A stretch of 64,000 bases of DNA from Corynebacterium lemuris (GCF_024919295.1 NZ_JANWTC010000002.1:248001-312000); one strand, 5' to 3'. Positions 35,023-44,480 are shown, numbered from the stretch's first letter. Made by a program: numbers and translations. Notes: generated from the sequence alone by a model not told the origin.

Positions 35023-38000
35023 ATGCCTTCGTTCCTCCTGCACGGTCTCTGGATGCCTTCCGGGCTGCATCTGTGGGTCGAGCAGACCGCGGGACACCGG
35101 GTGGTGCTCCCGTCATCGGCACCCGAGGAGGCCTTCCCGCCCGCGGCCCGTTCGCTTCTCGACGACCGTTCCTTCCGCCACCGCCTCGAGACCGAGCTGC
35201 GCACCCCGCGCGGCCGCTCCGTGAAGCTGCGCATCCCCACCGCGGCCTACGCCCCCGAGCACGCCGTCGACGTGCTCAAACAGCTGTCCTTCCTGCTGCG
35301 CCCCGATGCCGCGGCGACGAAGGGGCAGATCGCGGCCATCGCCCCGGACCTGGTCTGGCTCATCCACCTCAACGCCGGCCTGACCCGATTCGTGCGCGCC
35401 GGCCGGGTGGTGCCCAAGCTCGTCTTCGAGGACAACCAGTGGTGGCCGCACTGGCAGCTGGCCTCCGGGTTGGGGGAGCGGGGCTGGCTCGCGGAGATGA
35501 TCGCCGCGGCACCGGGCATCCTCACCGCGAATAACCGGGCGCTGGAGGAGATCGCCGACCACCTCGTGCACTGGATCGCCTCGGACATCCTCACCGACCT
35601 GGGGGAGTCCACCCGCCCCTACCCCTGGCACGATTTCGCCGGTTCCCTGCTCAACTCCACCCCGCTGCGCCGCGGCGGGCCGGGCCTGCTGCGGGCGATG
35701 AACGACTGGAAGGACTCCATCACCGCCGTCGACCTGCAGATGGTCCTCATCGTGGAGGAACCCCCGCGCGATGACCCCGCCTCCGAGGTCCGCGGTGATC
35801 CCGACGACGCGAGCTGGCCGGTCCGCGTCCAGGTCCGCTCGGGCACGGATGCGCCCGTGCCCATCCGGGCAGAGGAACTGGACCGCTCGAGCGTGGAGAA
35901 GCTGCGGCTCGCGCAGCGCCGCGCCATCGCCGTCACGGAGCTGCTCGACCCGGACCAGCGCACCCGTTCCGCGCCGCGGCAGGAGGAACGCAACGGCGAC
36001 TGGGATGTCCACCTGTCCACCGGCGAGATCGTCGACTTCATCACCACGGCCGTGCCGCAGCTGCAGGCCAAGGGCTTCACCGTCATGCTGCCCAAGGCCT
36101 GGTCCGCTTTCGAGACGAAGGCCCGCCTGGAGACCTCCGAGGTCACCGACCCGGCGGTCGGAGCCACCCAGTCGCATTTCGGGCTGGACCGCCTCATCGA
36201 GTACAACTGGCGCCTGTCCGTGGGTGATGTCGAGCTCACCGACGAGGAGATGGATGAACTCGTCCGCTCCAAATCCGGCCTGATCCGGTTGCGCGGCGAG
36301 TGGGTCCTGGCGGACACCTCCGCGCTGGGCAGGATCAGCTCCTACATGGACGAGCTGGCGGAGACGTCGCGGAAGCGGCGCCGCAGAGAACTCGAACAGG
36401 CCGCCGCCCTGGCTGAACGGGCGCGCGCCCTGGAACAGCCCGGCTGGGAGGAGCTCGTCGCCGACGTCGAACGCCGGCGCTCGGAGTTCAACCGCGACCA
36501 TGCCGATCCTGCCGGTGGCGGCGAGGTGACCCTGGCGGAGCTGCGCCAGCTCGCCCTGGAGTCGATGACGCAGGAGCCGGTGGAGTTCACCGGCTCGACC
36601 TGGCATACGGCGCTGCTCGGTGGGCCGGAGTCACTCATCAACGAGGCCCCGCACCGCGTGGAGATCCCCGACACGGTCCATGCGGAGCTGCGCCTGTACC
36701 AGCGCCGCGGCGTGGACTGGCTGTACTGGATGTCGCGCAACAACCTCGGTGCGGTCCTGGCCGATGACATGGGGCTGGGCAAGACGCTGCAGCTGCTGGC
36801 GCTGCTGGCCGTCGAACACGAACGTGGGGAGGCCGGAGGCCCCACCCTGGTGGTCGCGCCGACCTCGGTGGTGGGCAACTGGGCGAGGGAGGCCGCGAAA
36901 TTCGTGCCCTCCCTGCGGGTGCTCGTCCACCACGGCTCCGACCGGTTCCACGACGCGGAACTGATCCAGCGGGTCGCGGAATCGGACCTGGTGATCACCA
37001 GCTACGGCGTCGTCGGCCGCGACTTCGACGAGCTGGGCCAGCTCGGCTGGGAGCGGGTGGTGCTGGATGAGGCGCAGGCCATCAAGAACTCCACGACCCG
37101 GGCCTCGAAGGCGGTGCGTTCCCTGCCCAGCCGCCACCGCATCGCCCTGACCGGCACCCCCGTGGAGAACCGCCTCTCGGAGATGCGCTCCATCCTCGAC
37201 TTCTGCAACCCCGGCGTCCTCGGTTCGACGAGCTTCTTCCGCAACCACTTCGCCAAGGCCATCGAACGCGAACACGACGAGGTGATGACCGAGCGGCTGC
37301 GCCTGCTCACCGCCCCGTTCATCCTGCGCCGGCTGAAGACGGACCCCACCATCATCGACGACCTGCCGGAGAAGAGCGAGGAGATCATCACCGTCGAGAT
37401 GTCCGCCGAACAGGCCGCCCTCTACAAGGCCCTGGTCGAGGACGTGCAGAAACGCCTCGCGGAACGCGAGGGCATCGCCCGGCGCGGCCTGGTGCTGGCC
37501 ACCATCACGCGCATCAAGCAGATCTGCAACCACCCCGCCCAGTACCTCGGCGACGGCTCCCCGGTGACCATCCGGGGCCGGCACCGTTCCGGCAAGGTGG
37601 AGGAGCTCATGCGCCTGCTGGATGAGGCCATCGAGACCGACCAGCGCGTGCTCATCTTCACCCAGTACAAGGCCTTCGGAGACATCCTCGTGCCCTACCT
37701 GTCGGAGCGTCTCGGCGAGAAGGTGCCCTTCCTCCACGGCGGGGTGACCAAGACGGGCCGGGACCAGATGGTCGCTGACTTCCAGTCCGCTGAGGGCCCA
37801 CGCGCGATGATCCTCTCCCTCAAGGCCGGCGGCACAGGGCTGAACCTCACCGCCGCGAGCATGGTCGTGCACATGGACCGCTGGTGGAACCCGGCTGTGG
37901 AGAACCAGGCCACCGACCGGGCCTTCCGCATCGGGCAGCAGAAGGACGTGGCGGTGTACAAGATGATCACCGCCGGTACGCTGGAGGAATCCATCCAGGA

Positions 38001-38121
38001 CATCCTCGACGGCAAGACAGAGCTCGCCGGTGCGGTCATCGGCGAGGGCGAGGGCTGGATCACCGAGCTGGGCCCGGAGGAGCTGGCCCAGCTCATGAGC
38101 TACCGCGGGAGGGAGAACTAG
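35023..38121 (+). CDS. SNF2-family DEAD/DEAH helicase (HepA-like)
   Basis: 1032 residues. An N-terminal ~450-residue region of the bacterial SNF2-associated type (SNF2_assoc) leads into a SWI2/SNF2 ATPase: DDMGLGKTLQLLALLA at ~583, SYGVVGRD, LDEAQAIKNS at ~680, ALTGTPVENRLSEMRSIL, then helicase C with LKAGGTGLNLTAA and QATDRAFRIGQ. Such ATPases remodel protein-DNA complexes. It heads a four-gene operon: the next ATG follows its TAG without a gap. ATG 35023 is used; no strong ribosome site is visible. Confidence 0.93.
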   Translation: MPSFLLHGLWMPSGLHLWVEQTAGHRVVLPSSAPEEAFPPAARSLLDDRSFRHRLETELRTPRGRSVKLRIPTAAYAPEHAVDVLKQLSFLLRPDAAATKGQIAAIAPDLVWLIHLNAGLTRFVRAGRVVPKLVFEDNQWWPHWQLASGLGERGWLAEMIAAAPGILTANNRALEEIADHLVHWIASDILTDLGESTRPYPWHDFAGSLLNSTPLRRGGPGLLRAMNDWKDSITAVDLQMVLIVEEPPRDDPASEVRGDPDDASWPVRVQVRSGTDAPVPIRAEELDRSSVEKLRLAQRRAIAVTELLDPDQRTRSAPRQEERNGDWDVHLSTGEIVDFITTAVPQLQAKGFTVMLPKAWSAFETKARLETSEVTDPAVGATQSHFGLDRLIEYNWRLSVGDVELTDEEMDELVRSKSGLIRLRGEWVLADTSALGRISSYMDELAETSRKRRRRELEQAAALAERARALEQPGWEELVADVERRRSEFNRDHADPAGGGEVTLAELRQLALESMTQEPVEFTGSTWHTALLGGPESLINEAPHRVEIPDTVHAELRLYQRRGVDWLYWMSRNNLGAVLADDMGLGKTLQLLALLAVEHERGEAGGPTLVVAPTSVVGNWAREAAKFVPSLRVLVHHGSDRFHDAELIQRVAESDLVITSYGVVGRDFDELGQLGWERVVLDEAQAIKNSTTRASKAVRSLPSRHRIALTGTPVENRLSEMRSILDFCNPGVLGSTSFFRNHFAKAIEREHDEVMTERLRLLTAPFILRRLKTDPTIIDDLPEKSEEIITVEMSAEQAALYKALVEDVQKRLAEREGIARRGLVLATITRIKQICNHPAQYLGDGSPVTIRGRHRSGKVEELMRLLDEAIETDQRVLIFTQYKAFGDILVPYLSERLGEKVPFLHGGVTKTGRDQMVADFQSAEGPRAMILSLKAGGTGLNLTAASMVVHMDRWWNPAVENQATDRAFRIGQQKDVAVYKMITAGTLEESIQDILDGKTELAGAVIGEGEGWITELGPEELAQLMSYRGREN

Positions 38122-38949
38122 ATGCCGCAGCGCCCCAGCGACGACAACGTCATCTACGCCAACTTCGGCGCCCGCACCCGCGTCAGCGGCCCCGGCGAGG
38201 TCAGCTCCCCGCCGAAGCGCCGCCGCGCCACGCTCTCACCTGCGGCCCAGCTGCTTGCCGACGTCGCCACCTCCCGCACCGACTCCGGCCGGCTCAGCCG
38301 TGGCCGCCGGTACGCCGACGCCGGGCACGTCATCTCCCTGGACATCCGCGCCGGGCGGGCGCACGCCCGGGTCGCCGGTTCCCAGAACGAGCCCTTCGCC
38401 GTCACCGTCCAGCTGCCTTACCGTTCGACGGATGATCTCGCCGTGGTCGCCGCGGAACTGGCGCGCACCCCCGACGGCATGCGCCACGCACGGCAGGGTG
38501 AGGTGTCGCAGCACCTGCTGGAGGTGCTGCTCACCGACGACATCAACGACATCCGCCTGTCCTGCGACTGCCCCGACCCCGCCCCGGTGTGCAAACATGA
38601 GGTCGCTGTGCTGGAGAAGCTCGCCGCGAAGATTGACGCCGATCCGCTGGCCCTGTTCACCTTCCGTGGTCTGGACCTGACCTCCCTGGAGGAGGCGGTG
38701 ATGTCACAGGCCAGGGACGCCTCCCGCGAGGCGGAGAACGACCCGGAGCTGTTCTGGACCGGCCGCCAGCTGCCCGGGCTGCCCGAACCGCGGGTGGCGC
38801 CGGCGCTGGATGATTCCGACCTGGATCTGCTGCACAAGGCGATGCGTTCGATCTCCTACACCAACGTCGACCAGCTGCGCGCGGTCTCCGACATCGAGGA
38901 TCTCTACGACGCCCTGTGCCGGGAGGCCGTGATAGACAGAGAGTCATGA
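38122..38949 (+). CDS. SWIM zinc-finger protein
   Basis: 275 residues with a SWIM motif CDCPDPAPVCKHEVAVL (CxCx(n)CxH) at ~148-164, a zinc-binding fold associated with DNA or protein binding and regularly encoded next to SNF2 helicases. The N-terminus is basic and disordered (SPPKRRRATL). Starts immediately at the SNF2 stop and overlaps the SbcD-like gene by ATGA. Likely the partner of the helicase. Confidence 0.9.
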   Translation: MPQRPSDDNVIYANFGARTRVSGPGEVSSPPKRRRATLSPAAQLLADVATSRTDSGRLSRGRRYADAGHVISLDIRAGRAHARVAGSQNEPFAVTVQLPYRSTDDLAVVAAELARTPDGMRHARQGEVSQHLLEVLLTDDINDIRLSCDCPDPAPVCKHEVAVLEKLAAKIDADPLALFTFRGLDLTSLEEAVMSQARDASREAENDPELFWTGRQLPGLPEPRVAPALDDSDLDLLHKAMRSISYTNVDQLRAVSDIEDLYDALCREAVIDRES

Positions 38950-40088
38950 CCGCGACAACCTTCATCCACACCTCTGACCTGCAGCTGGGCATGACCCGCT
39001 GGTTCCTGGCAGGGGAGGCGCAGGCGCGTTTCGACGCCGCCCGCCTGGCCACCCTCCGCCGCCTGGGGGAGGTCGCGCTCGAACACGGGGCGGAGTTCAT
39101 CGTCATCGCCGGTGACGTCTTCGACTCGAACTCGCTCTCGGCGCAGACCACGGGCCGGGCACTGGAGGAACTGCGGCGGTTACCCGTCCCGGTGTATCTC
39201 CTGCCCGGCAACCATGACCCCCTGGTGGCGGACTCGGTCTTCCGGCGTCTCGACCTGCCCGGTGTCCATGTCCTCGCCGACTCCCAGGTGGTGGCGGTGA
39301 CCGAAGGCGTGGAGCTGCTCGGCGCACCCCTGCTGGCACGCAAGGCCACCACCGACCTGGTCCGGCAGGCCCTCGACGGCCTGGAACCGACGGAGAAGAT
39401 CCGCATCATGGTCGCCCACGGCCAGGCCGAGGCCCGCAGCAACGAACACACCCCCGACCTCATCGACCTGGCGCATGCCGAGTCCCGCCTGGCGGAGGGC
39501 ACCATCGACTACCTCGCGCTCGGCGACACCCACTCCGCCCAGCCGGTGGGTACCTCCGGGCGGGTGTGGTTCTCCGGCGCCCCCGAGACCACCGACTTCC
39601 GCGACCACGCCACCGCCGGGGGTGGGGAGACCAACTCCGGCAAGGCCCTGGTGGTGAAAGTGGAGAAGACCACCGCCACCGACACCGCCGTGCAGGTGGC
39701 GGAGGTCACCACCGGCCAGTGGACCTTCGAGGCCCTCGACCGGGAACTGGGCGGGGAGGAGGACGTGGCGGAATTCCTCGCCGCCCTCGACGCCTACCCG
39801 GACAAGGAACGCACCGTGATCAAATACGGCCTGCGCGGAACACTGGACATGTCCGCCACCCGGCTGCTCGAGGAGGGCATCGCGCAGCGCGAACCCGTCT
39901 TCGCCTCCCTCCGGGAACGGGCCCGCCTGACCGACCTGCACCTGGAACCGGGCCCGGAGGAACTCGACTCCCTGGGGCTCACCGGTTTCGCCGCCACCGC
40001 GCTGGGCGAGCTGGTCGAATCCGCCGGGACGGACCCCACCGCCCGCGACGCCGTCAACCTCTTCTTCCGCCTGGCCAAGGAGAACTAG
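38946..40088 (+). CDS. SbcD/Mre11-like metallophosphoesterase (DNA repair exonuclease)
   Basis: 380 residues. Calcineurin-like motifs: HTSDLQLG (~7-14), GDVFDSN, LPGNHDP, VAHGQAE and ALGDTHSAQP. Motif I has Asp-Leu-Gln where most Mre11/SbcD proteins have Asp-x-His; to my recollection this is shared by actinobacterial relatives annotated as DNA repair exonucleases. A C-terminal capping domain follows. ATG 38946 overlaps the SWIM stop (ATGA), and the ATPase starts five bases after its own stop, so nuclease and ATPase form a complex in all likelihood. Acts on DNA ends. Confidence 0.88.
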   Translation: MTATTFIHTSDLQLGMTRWFLAGEAQARFDAARLATLRRLGEVALEHGAEFIVIAGDVFDSNSLSAQTTGRALEELRRLPVPVYLLPGNHDPLVADSVFRRLDLPGVHVLADSQVVAVTEGVELLGAPLLARKATTDLVRQALDGLEPTEKIRIMVAHGQAEARSNEHTPDLIDLAHAESRLAEGTIDYLALGDTHSAQPVGTSGRVWFSGAPETTDFRDHATAGGGETNSGKALVVKVEKTTATDTAVQVAEVTTGQWTFEALDRELGGEEDVAEFLAALDAYPDKERTVIKYGLRGTLDMSATRLLEEGIAQREPVFASLRERARLTDLHLEPGPEELDSLGLTGFAATALGELVESAGTDPTARDAVNLFFRLAKEN

Positions 40089-40093
40089 CCCCC

Positions 40094-42745
40094 ATGCGTA
40101 TCCACTCCCTGAGCATCCGCAACGTCCGCGGCATCGAACAGCTGGACCTGTCCGGCCTTCCCGAGACCGGCGTCATCGTCATCCACGGCGACAACGAACA
40201 GGGCAAGTCCACCACCGTGGAGGCCCTGCGCACCGTGCTGATGGAGAAGCACGGAACCACAAGGAAGGAGGTCAAGGCCCTCCAACCGGTGGGCCGGGAC
40301 GAATCCCCCACCGTCACCCTGCACGCCACGATCGGCCCGCACACCTTCACCATCACCAAGAACTGGCTGCGCCGTGCCAAGTCGGAGCTGAACATCAGCA
40401 CGCCCCGACGGGAGAACCACACCGGCCGGGAGGCGGATGAACGCCTCGAGGAGATCATCCGTGAGCACCTGGACGAAAATCTGCTGCAGGTACTGTTCAT
40501 GAGTCAGGAGGACCTCGGCGAGACCATCAGCGCCGTGGGCATCCCCTCCCTGACGAAGGCACTCGACGGCTACGGCGACGACGGTGGGGAAGCCGATGCC
40601 GGGACCGAGGACACCGCCCTGCTCGCCGCCGTGGAGAAGGAGTACACCCGCTACTGGTCGGCTAAACGCGGCGACGCTGCCAACGACCTCAAGAATGCCC
40701 ACCGGGCCTGCGAGGACGCCCGGACCGAGCACACGGCCGCCCAGGCCGGGCACCGCGAACTGCAGGGCTTCGTCGACCGCCACGACCGGGTCTCCGAACG
40801 GCGTGACCGCGACGCCGCAGCCCTGCCCGGGGCTGAGGCCGAGGAGACGGAGCTCGCGCAGAAGTCGGAAGTGGCCAGGCAGGCCCACGAGAAGGCGACC
40901 CACCTGCGCCGGGAACTCCAGCTGGCCACCGAGGCCCACCAGCGCGCCGGGGAGGCCGTGGCCCAGCGCGGCCGCCTGCGCCTGGCCGTGACGCAGGCCG
41001 AGGAGGAGCTCGAACTTCGCAGCCGCGGGCTGGAGGAGGCACAGCACGCCGCGGAACAGGAGCACACCCAGCTGCAGCAGCTGGGGGAACAGCTCGCCGC
41101 CGCGAAGCTCGATCTGGAGAAGACCGCCGGGCAGTTGCGGGAAGCACGCCGCCACCAGCGCCTGGTGACGGCCGCCGCGCGCCGGGCCGAGCTGTCCGCA
41201 CAGCTCAGCCAGGTCGGCGAACTCAACGAGCGGGTCCGTGCGCTGCGGGAACAGGCCGGAGGCCGGCAGCTCACCGACGCTGATGTCACCGCCGTGGAGG
41301 AGGCCACCACGGAGGTGACCCTGCAGCGCCGCCTGCGCGAGCAGACCGCCGCGAAGCTTGAGCTGGGCGCCCCGGCCGGCACCCAGATCACCGTGGACGG
41401 GGAGTCCCGCACGTTTGACAGCGCCCCCCTCCACGTCGAACTCGCCCAGGGCACAGAGCTGACCCTCGGGGAGATCACCGCCCGCTACCTGCCCGGCCGC
41501 GACGAGACCTCCGGCACCGATCCGGTCGCCGCGGCCGGGGCCCGGCTCGCCGACCTGCTGGCGGAGCTGGGGCTGCCGGACCTGCCGGCCGTGCGGGCTG
41601 CCCGTGAGCAGGCCCGCACCGCCGCCGAGGAACTGGCCCAGCTGCTGCGGGAGCGCACCGGCCTGCTCGGCGGGGCGGATGAGGAGACACTCGCGGCTGA
41701 GCTGGCGCGCCTCGACCAGGAACTGGCCGAGGTGGAGCTGCCGGAAATCGACGCCGCCGCGGCCGCCCGCGCGGTCGAGGATGCGGAACAGGCCGAGGAG
41801 GAGGCGCGGAAACTCATCGACGTCCTGGGCGCCGACCTCGCCCCCTGGCAGGAACGCAAGGCCCAGACCACCCTGACCACCCTGAGTGTGCGGATCGAGG
41901 CCGCCGAGGCGAACCTCGCCGCCGCGCAGCAGAGTCTGGCAGAGGCGGTCGACCGCGCCGGGGACGAGATCCTGGAGACCGCTCTGCTCGAGTGCGGGAA
42001 GGTCCGGGAGGGGGCGGAGGCGCGTTCCCGGGATGCGGAGGCCGAGGTCGCCGCCGTGGATCCGGAGCTGGCCGAGAGTCTCCACCTGGGGGCGCAGGAA
42101 CGGGTGGAGTCGCTGGAGGCGTCGATAAGCGAGGCCGAGCTGACCCTCCGCGAGCTGCAGGGGCGGATCGAACAGGCCACCGGTGCCGCGGAACGCCTGG
42201 ACAAGGCGGCCGCGGCACTGGCGGCGGCGCAGCACCAGTTCGGCTCGGTCAGCCGCCGGGCAGAAGCCGTGCGCCTGCTGCGCGGCACCCTCCACCGGCA
42301 CCGGGACGCCGCGCGCGCCCGCTACGCCCGGCCCTTCGCCGAGCAGCTGACCAGCCTGGCGCGCACCGTTTTCGGCCCGCAGGTGGAGTTCTCGCTCTCT
42401 GAGGACCTCGAGGTCACCCAGCGCAGCATCGGCGCGGACACGGTGCCGGTGGACGGGCTGTCGGCAGGGGCGAAGGAGCAGCTGGCGATCCTCACCCGCT
42501 TCGCCATCGCAGGCCTGACCTCCCGGGAGAGCGTCGACGGCACGGTGCCCGTCCCCGTGATCATCGACGACGCCCTCGGCTCCACCGACCAGGGGCGCCT
42601 CGGTCTGATGGCCACGCTGTTCAGCCAGATGGGCCGGACCAGCCAGGTGATCGTCCTCACGTGTGAACCCCAGCGTTACAACCGGGTCGTCGGGCGCACC
42701 GAATACGCCATCGAGGACCTCAAATCGAGCGGGATGCTGCTCTAG
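40094..42745 (+). CDS. SbcC/Rad50-like ATPase without zinc hook (YhaN-like)
   Basis: 883 residues. Walker A HGDNEQGKSTTVEALRT at ~32-48 with the N-terminal IRNVRGIEQLDL, long heptad-rich Ala/Glu/Arg coiled coils, and the C-terminal signature DGLSAGAKEQLAIL and Walker B VIIDDALGSTDQGRL. There is no CxxC: the three cysteines are isolated. Instead a small beta-rich insert (AGTQITVDGESRTFDSAPLH, ~430-450) sits between the coils, as in YhaN-type ATPases. Shorter than classical SbcC. Partner of the preceding nuclease. ATG 40094 is the natural start; the upstream open frame is shadow coding. Confidence 0.9.
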   Translation: MRIHSLSIRNVRGIEQLDLSGLPETGVIVIHGDNEQGKSTTVEALRTVLMEKHGTTRKEVKALQPVGRDESPTVTLHATIGPHTFTITKNWLRRAKSELNISTPRRENHTGREADERLEEIIREHLDENLLQVLFMSQEDLGETISAVGIPSLTKALDGYGDDGGEADAGTEDTALLAAVEKEYTRYWSAKRGDAANDLKNAHRACEDARTEHTAAQAGHRELQGFVDRHDRVSERRDRDAAALPGAEAEETELAQKSEVARQAHEKATHLRRELQLATEAHQRAGEAVAQRGRLRLAVTQAEEELELRSRGLEEAQHAAEQEHTQLQQLGEQLAAAKLDLEKTAGQLREARRHQRLVTAAARRAELSAQLSQVGELNERVRALREQAGGRQLTDADVTAVEEATTEVTLQRRLREQTAAKLELGAPAGTQITVDGESRTFDSAPLHVELAQGTELTLGEITARYLPGRDETSGTDPVAAAGARLADLLAELGLPDLPAVRAAREQARTAAEELAQLLRERTGLLGGADEETLAAELARLDQELAEVELPEIDAAAAARAVEDAEQAEEEARKLIDVLGADLAPWQERKAQTTLTTLSVRIEAAEANLAAAQQSLAEAVDRAGDEILETALLECGKVREGAEARSRDAEAEVAAVDPELAESLHLGAQERVESLEASISEAELTLRELQGRIEQATGAAERLDKAAAALAAAQHQFGSVSRRAEAVRLLRGTLHRHRDAARARYARPFAEQLTSLARTVFGPQVEFSLSEDLEVTQRSIGADTVPVDGLSAGAKEQLAILTRFAIAGLTSRESVDGTVPVPVIIDDALGSTDQGRLGLMATLFSQMGRTSQVIVLTCEPQRYNRVVGRTEYAIEDLKSSGMLL
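42119..42130 (+). repeat. Copy 4 of the GCGTCGATAAGC word
   Basis: In frame in the Rad50-like gene as Ala-Ser-Ile-Ser, using ATA for Ile, a codon very rare in these genes. Confidence 0.6.
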
Positions 42746-42766
42746 GAGAGCCGCAGGACGCCAGAA

Positions 42767-42798
42767 CCCCCGCACCTCGAGGAGAGTGGGTGCGGGGG
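42767..42798. terminator. Bidirectional terminator between Rad50-like gene and yceI
   Basis: CCCCCGCACC (42767-42776) pairs with GGTGCGGGGG (42789-42798). A second small hairpin, GAGGCC/GGCCTC (42812-42827), lies between it and the yceI stop. Confidence 0.85.
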
Positions 42799-42834
42799 TG
42801 GAACTGGGGGAGAGGCCTTCCGGCCTCCGGGGTC

Positions 42835-43371
42835 TTAGGCCTGCTTGATGCCGGAGCCGTCAATCTCGATGGTGATCTGCTCGGAGACCAGCACGCCACC
42901 GGAGCCCAGCGGGGCCTGGAAGTCGACGCCGAAGTCCTTGCGGTTGATCTTGGTGGTGGCCTCGAAGCCGATACGGGTGTTGCCGAACGGATCCTCCTCG
43001 ACGCCGAAGACCTCGACGTCCAGGGTGACCGGCTTGGTGATGCCCTTGAGGGTCAGGTCGCCGGTGACGGTACCGGAGTTGCCGTGGACATCAAAGGAGG
43101 TGGACTCGAAGGTCATCTCCGGGAACTGCTCGACGGCGAAGAAGTCGTCGCCGCGGACGTGGCCGTCACGGTCGGCGTTGCCGGTGTTCACGGAGGCGGT
43201 CCTGATGGTGGCCTTGACCACGGAGTTCTGCTGGTTCGCGGTGTCGACGACCGCCGAGGCCTCGAAGTCCTCGAACTTGCCGCGCACCTTGGTGACCATG
43301 GCGTGGCGGGCGGTGAAACCGATCTCGGTGTGGGTGGTGTCCAGGACCCAGGTGCCGTTGTAGTCAGTCAT
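42835..43371 (-). CDS. YceI-family polyisoprenoid-binding-like protein
   Basis: 178-residue lipocalin-like YceI protein: YNGTWVLDTTHTEIGFTARHAMVTKVRGKF is the family start, and GDLTLKGITKPVTLDVEV the central strands. No signal peptide is visible. Members bind isoprenoid quinones or similar lipids. Divergent from a MarR-type gene with a dyad between them, the same arrangement as cg1322 and rosR in Corynebacterium glutamicum, so it is probably repressed by that regulator and induced by oxidative stress. RBS-like GGAGATCAAGAA precedes the ATG. Confidence 0.93.
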   Translation of the reverse strand: MTDYNGTWVLDTTHTEIGFTARHAMVTKVRGKFEDFEASAVVDTANQQNSVVKATIRTASVNTGNADRDGHVRGDDFFAVEQFPEMTFESTSFDVHGNSGTVTGDLTLKGITKPVTLDVEVFGVEEDPFGNTRIGFEATTKINRKDFGVDFQAPLGSGGVLVSEQITIEIDGSGIKQA

Positions 43372-43476
43372 TTCTTGATCTCCTTGAGTTGGTGTGTGCT
43401 GTCGCTAAAATTCTCGACCGCTCCCCGGACTGCCCGGTGGGCCTGCCGTGGTGCGGTGTGATGACCACTCTAACAA

Positions 43477-43497
43477 ATGTTGATGACTTGTCAACAT
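43477..43497. promoter_or_regulatory. MarR/RosR-type operator between yceI and the regulator gene
   Basis: ATGTTGA (43477-43483) and TCAACAT (43491-43497) form a perfect inverted repeat with a seven-base spacer, between the two divergent promoters. The half-sites equal those of the C. glutamicum RosR consensus (TTGTTGA..TCAACWA), but that consensus has a four-base spacer. Confidence 0.65.
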
Positions 43498-43568
43498 GTG
43501 GTGTATGATTAGTTTCAACGAATAAGAAAAAAGCAGGTCATGGACCCTAACCACAGGAGTGGACACAG

Positions 43569-44162
43569 ATGAGTGCAAGTACCGATCCGGCACCCGCGAT
43601 TATTGATGCAACCTATGACGGGGTTATAGTCGATGACATGGCAACCGAGGCTCGTTGGCTCAACGATGAAGAACAGGCGGTGTGGCGGCTCATCCTCGCC
43701 GGCATGCGCAAGATCGACCGGGTGTTGGATGAGACCCTGCTGAGCTGCAGCGACCTCTCCAGCTCCGAGTTCTCCGTGCTGGTGTCCCTCTCCGAGGCGG
43801 AGGACCAGGCGCTGCGCCTGCGTGACCTCTGCGCCGGACTGGACTGGGACCGTTCGCGCACCTCCCACCAGATCACCCGCATGGAACGCCGCGGACTGGT
43901 GACCAAACGCAAGAGCGAGGGCGACGCCCGCGGCGTCATCGTCTCACTCACCGACGACGGCATGCGCCGGCTGCGCGCCGCCGCCCCCGAGCACGTGGAG
44001 AGCGTCCGCCGGGTCGTCTTCGACCACATGACGCCGGAGCAGCTGACCCACGTCAGGGCCTTCATGGAAGGTGTCGTCGCGGTGAGCAACGTGCCGGGCC
44101 ACCCGGACTTCTGCGGCTCCCTCACGGAACCCGCCGACGCAGACACCGACTCCGACTGCTGA
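43569..44162 (+). CDS. rosR: MarR-family regulator, RosR-like
   Basis: 197 residues. Winged-helix MarR domain at ~45-165: LSSSEFSVLVSLSE, LRDLCAGLDWDRSRTSHQITRMERRGLV and the wing KRKSEGDARGVIVSLTDDG. RosR is a peroxide-sensitive MarR regulator in C. glutamicum; the call here rests on the divergent YceI gene and the TGTTGA half-sites. The C-terminus has two cysteines (FCGSL, SDC-end) that could be redox-active. Start ATG 43569 has AGGAG ten bases upstream; an internal ATG at 43638 would drop a 23-residue extension. Confidence 0.75.
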   Translation: MSASTDPAPAIIDATYDGVIVDDMATEARWLNDEEQAVWRLILAGMRKIDRVLDETLLSCSDLSSSEFSVLVSLSEAEDQALRLRDLCAGLDWDRSRTSHQITRMERRGLVTKRKSEGDARGVIVSLTDDGMRRLRAAAPEHVESVRRVVFDHMTPEQLTHVRAFMEGVVAVSNVPGHPDFCGSLTEPADADTDSDC

Positions 44163-44267
44163 ACCGGCTGGAGAGTCAGGGTTTCCTCAGGGCCTTTCCC
44201 CATGTTCTTCACCCCGCCGGGCTGACACAATGGGAGTTGACAGAGAAACAGACCTGAGGAGCCTGAC

Positions 44268-44474
44268 ATGAACGACTTCAACACCCCGATGCACCAGCGA
44301 CGCCTCCACCGTTCCAGCACCGAGCGCTTCGTCGGCGGTGTCCTCGGCGGCATCGCCGAAACCTACGGCTGGAACCCCACCCTGGTCCGCCTGATCTTCG
44401 TGGCCTCCTTCCTCCTGCCCGGCCCCCAGATCCTGGCGTACATCATCGCCTGGTTCATCATGCCGCAGGGCTGA
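44268..44474 (+). CDS. PspC-domain small membrane protein
   Basis: 68 residues with a PspC domain: RSSTERFVGGVLGGIAETYGWNPTLVRLIFVASFLLPG and a second helix ILAYIIAWFIMPQG. PspC proteins sit in the membrane and take part in envelope stress responses. A GAGG ribosome site precedes the ATG. Followed by a perfect 16-bp terminator. No psp partner genes are nearby. Confidence 0.9.
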   Translation: MNDFNTPMHQRRLHRSSTERFVGGVLGGIAETYGWNPTLVRLIFVASFLLPGPQILAYIIAWFIMPQG

Positions 44475-44480
44475 AAACAT

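Noticed and set aside
40085..42775. Long minus-strand frame opposite the Rad50-like gene
   Set aside because: Antisense shadow of coiled-coil coding; Gly/Leu/Gln-rich with no domain.
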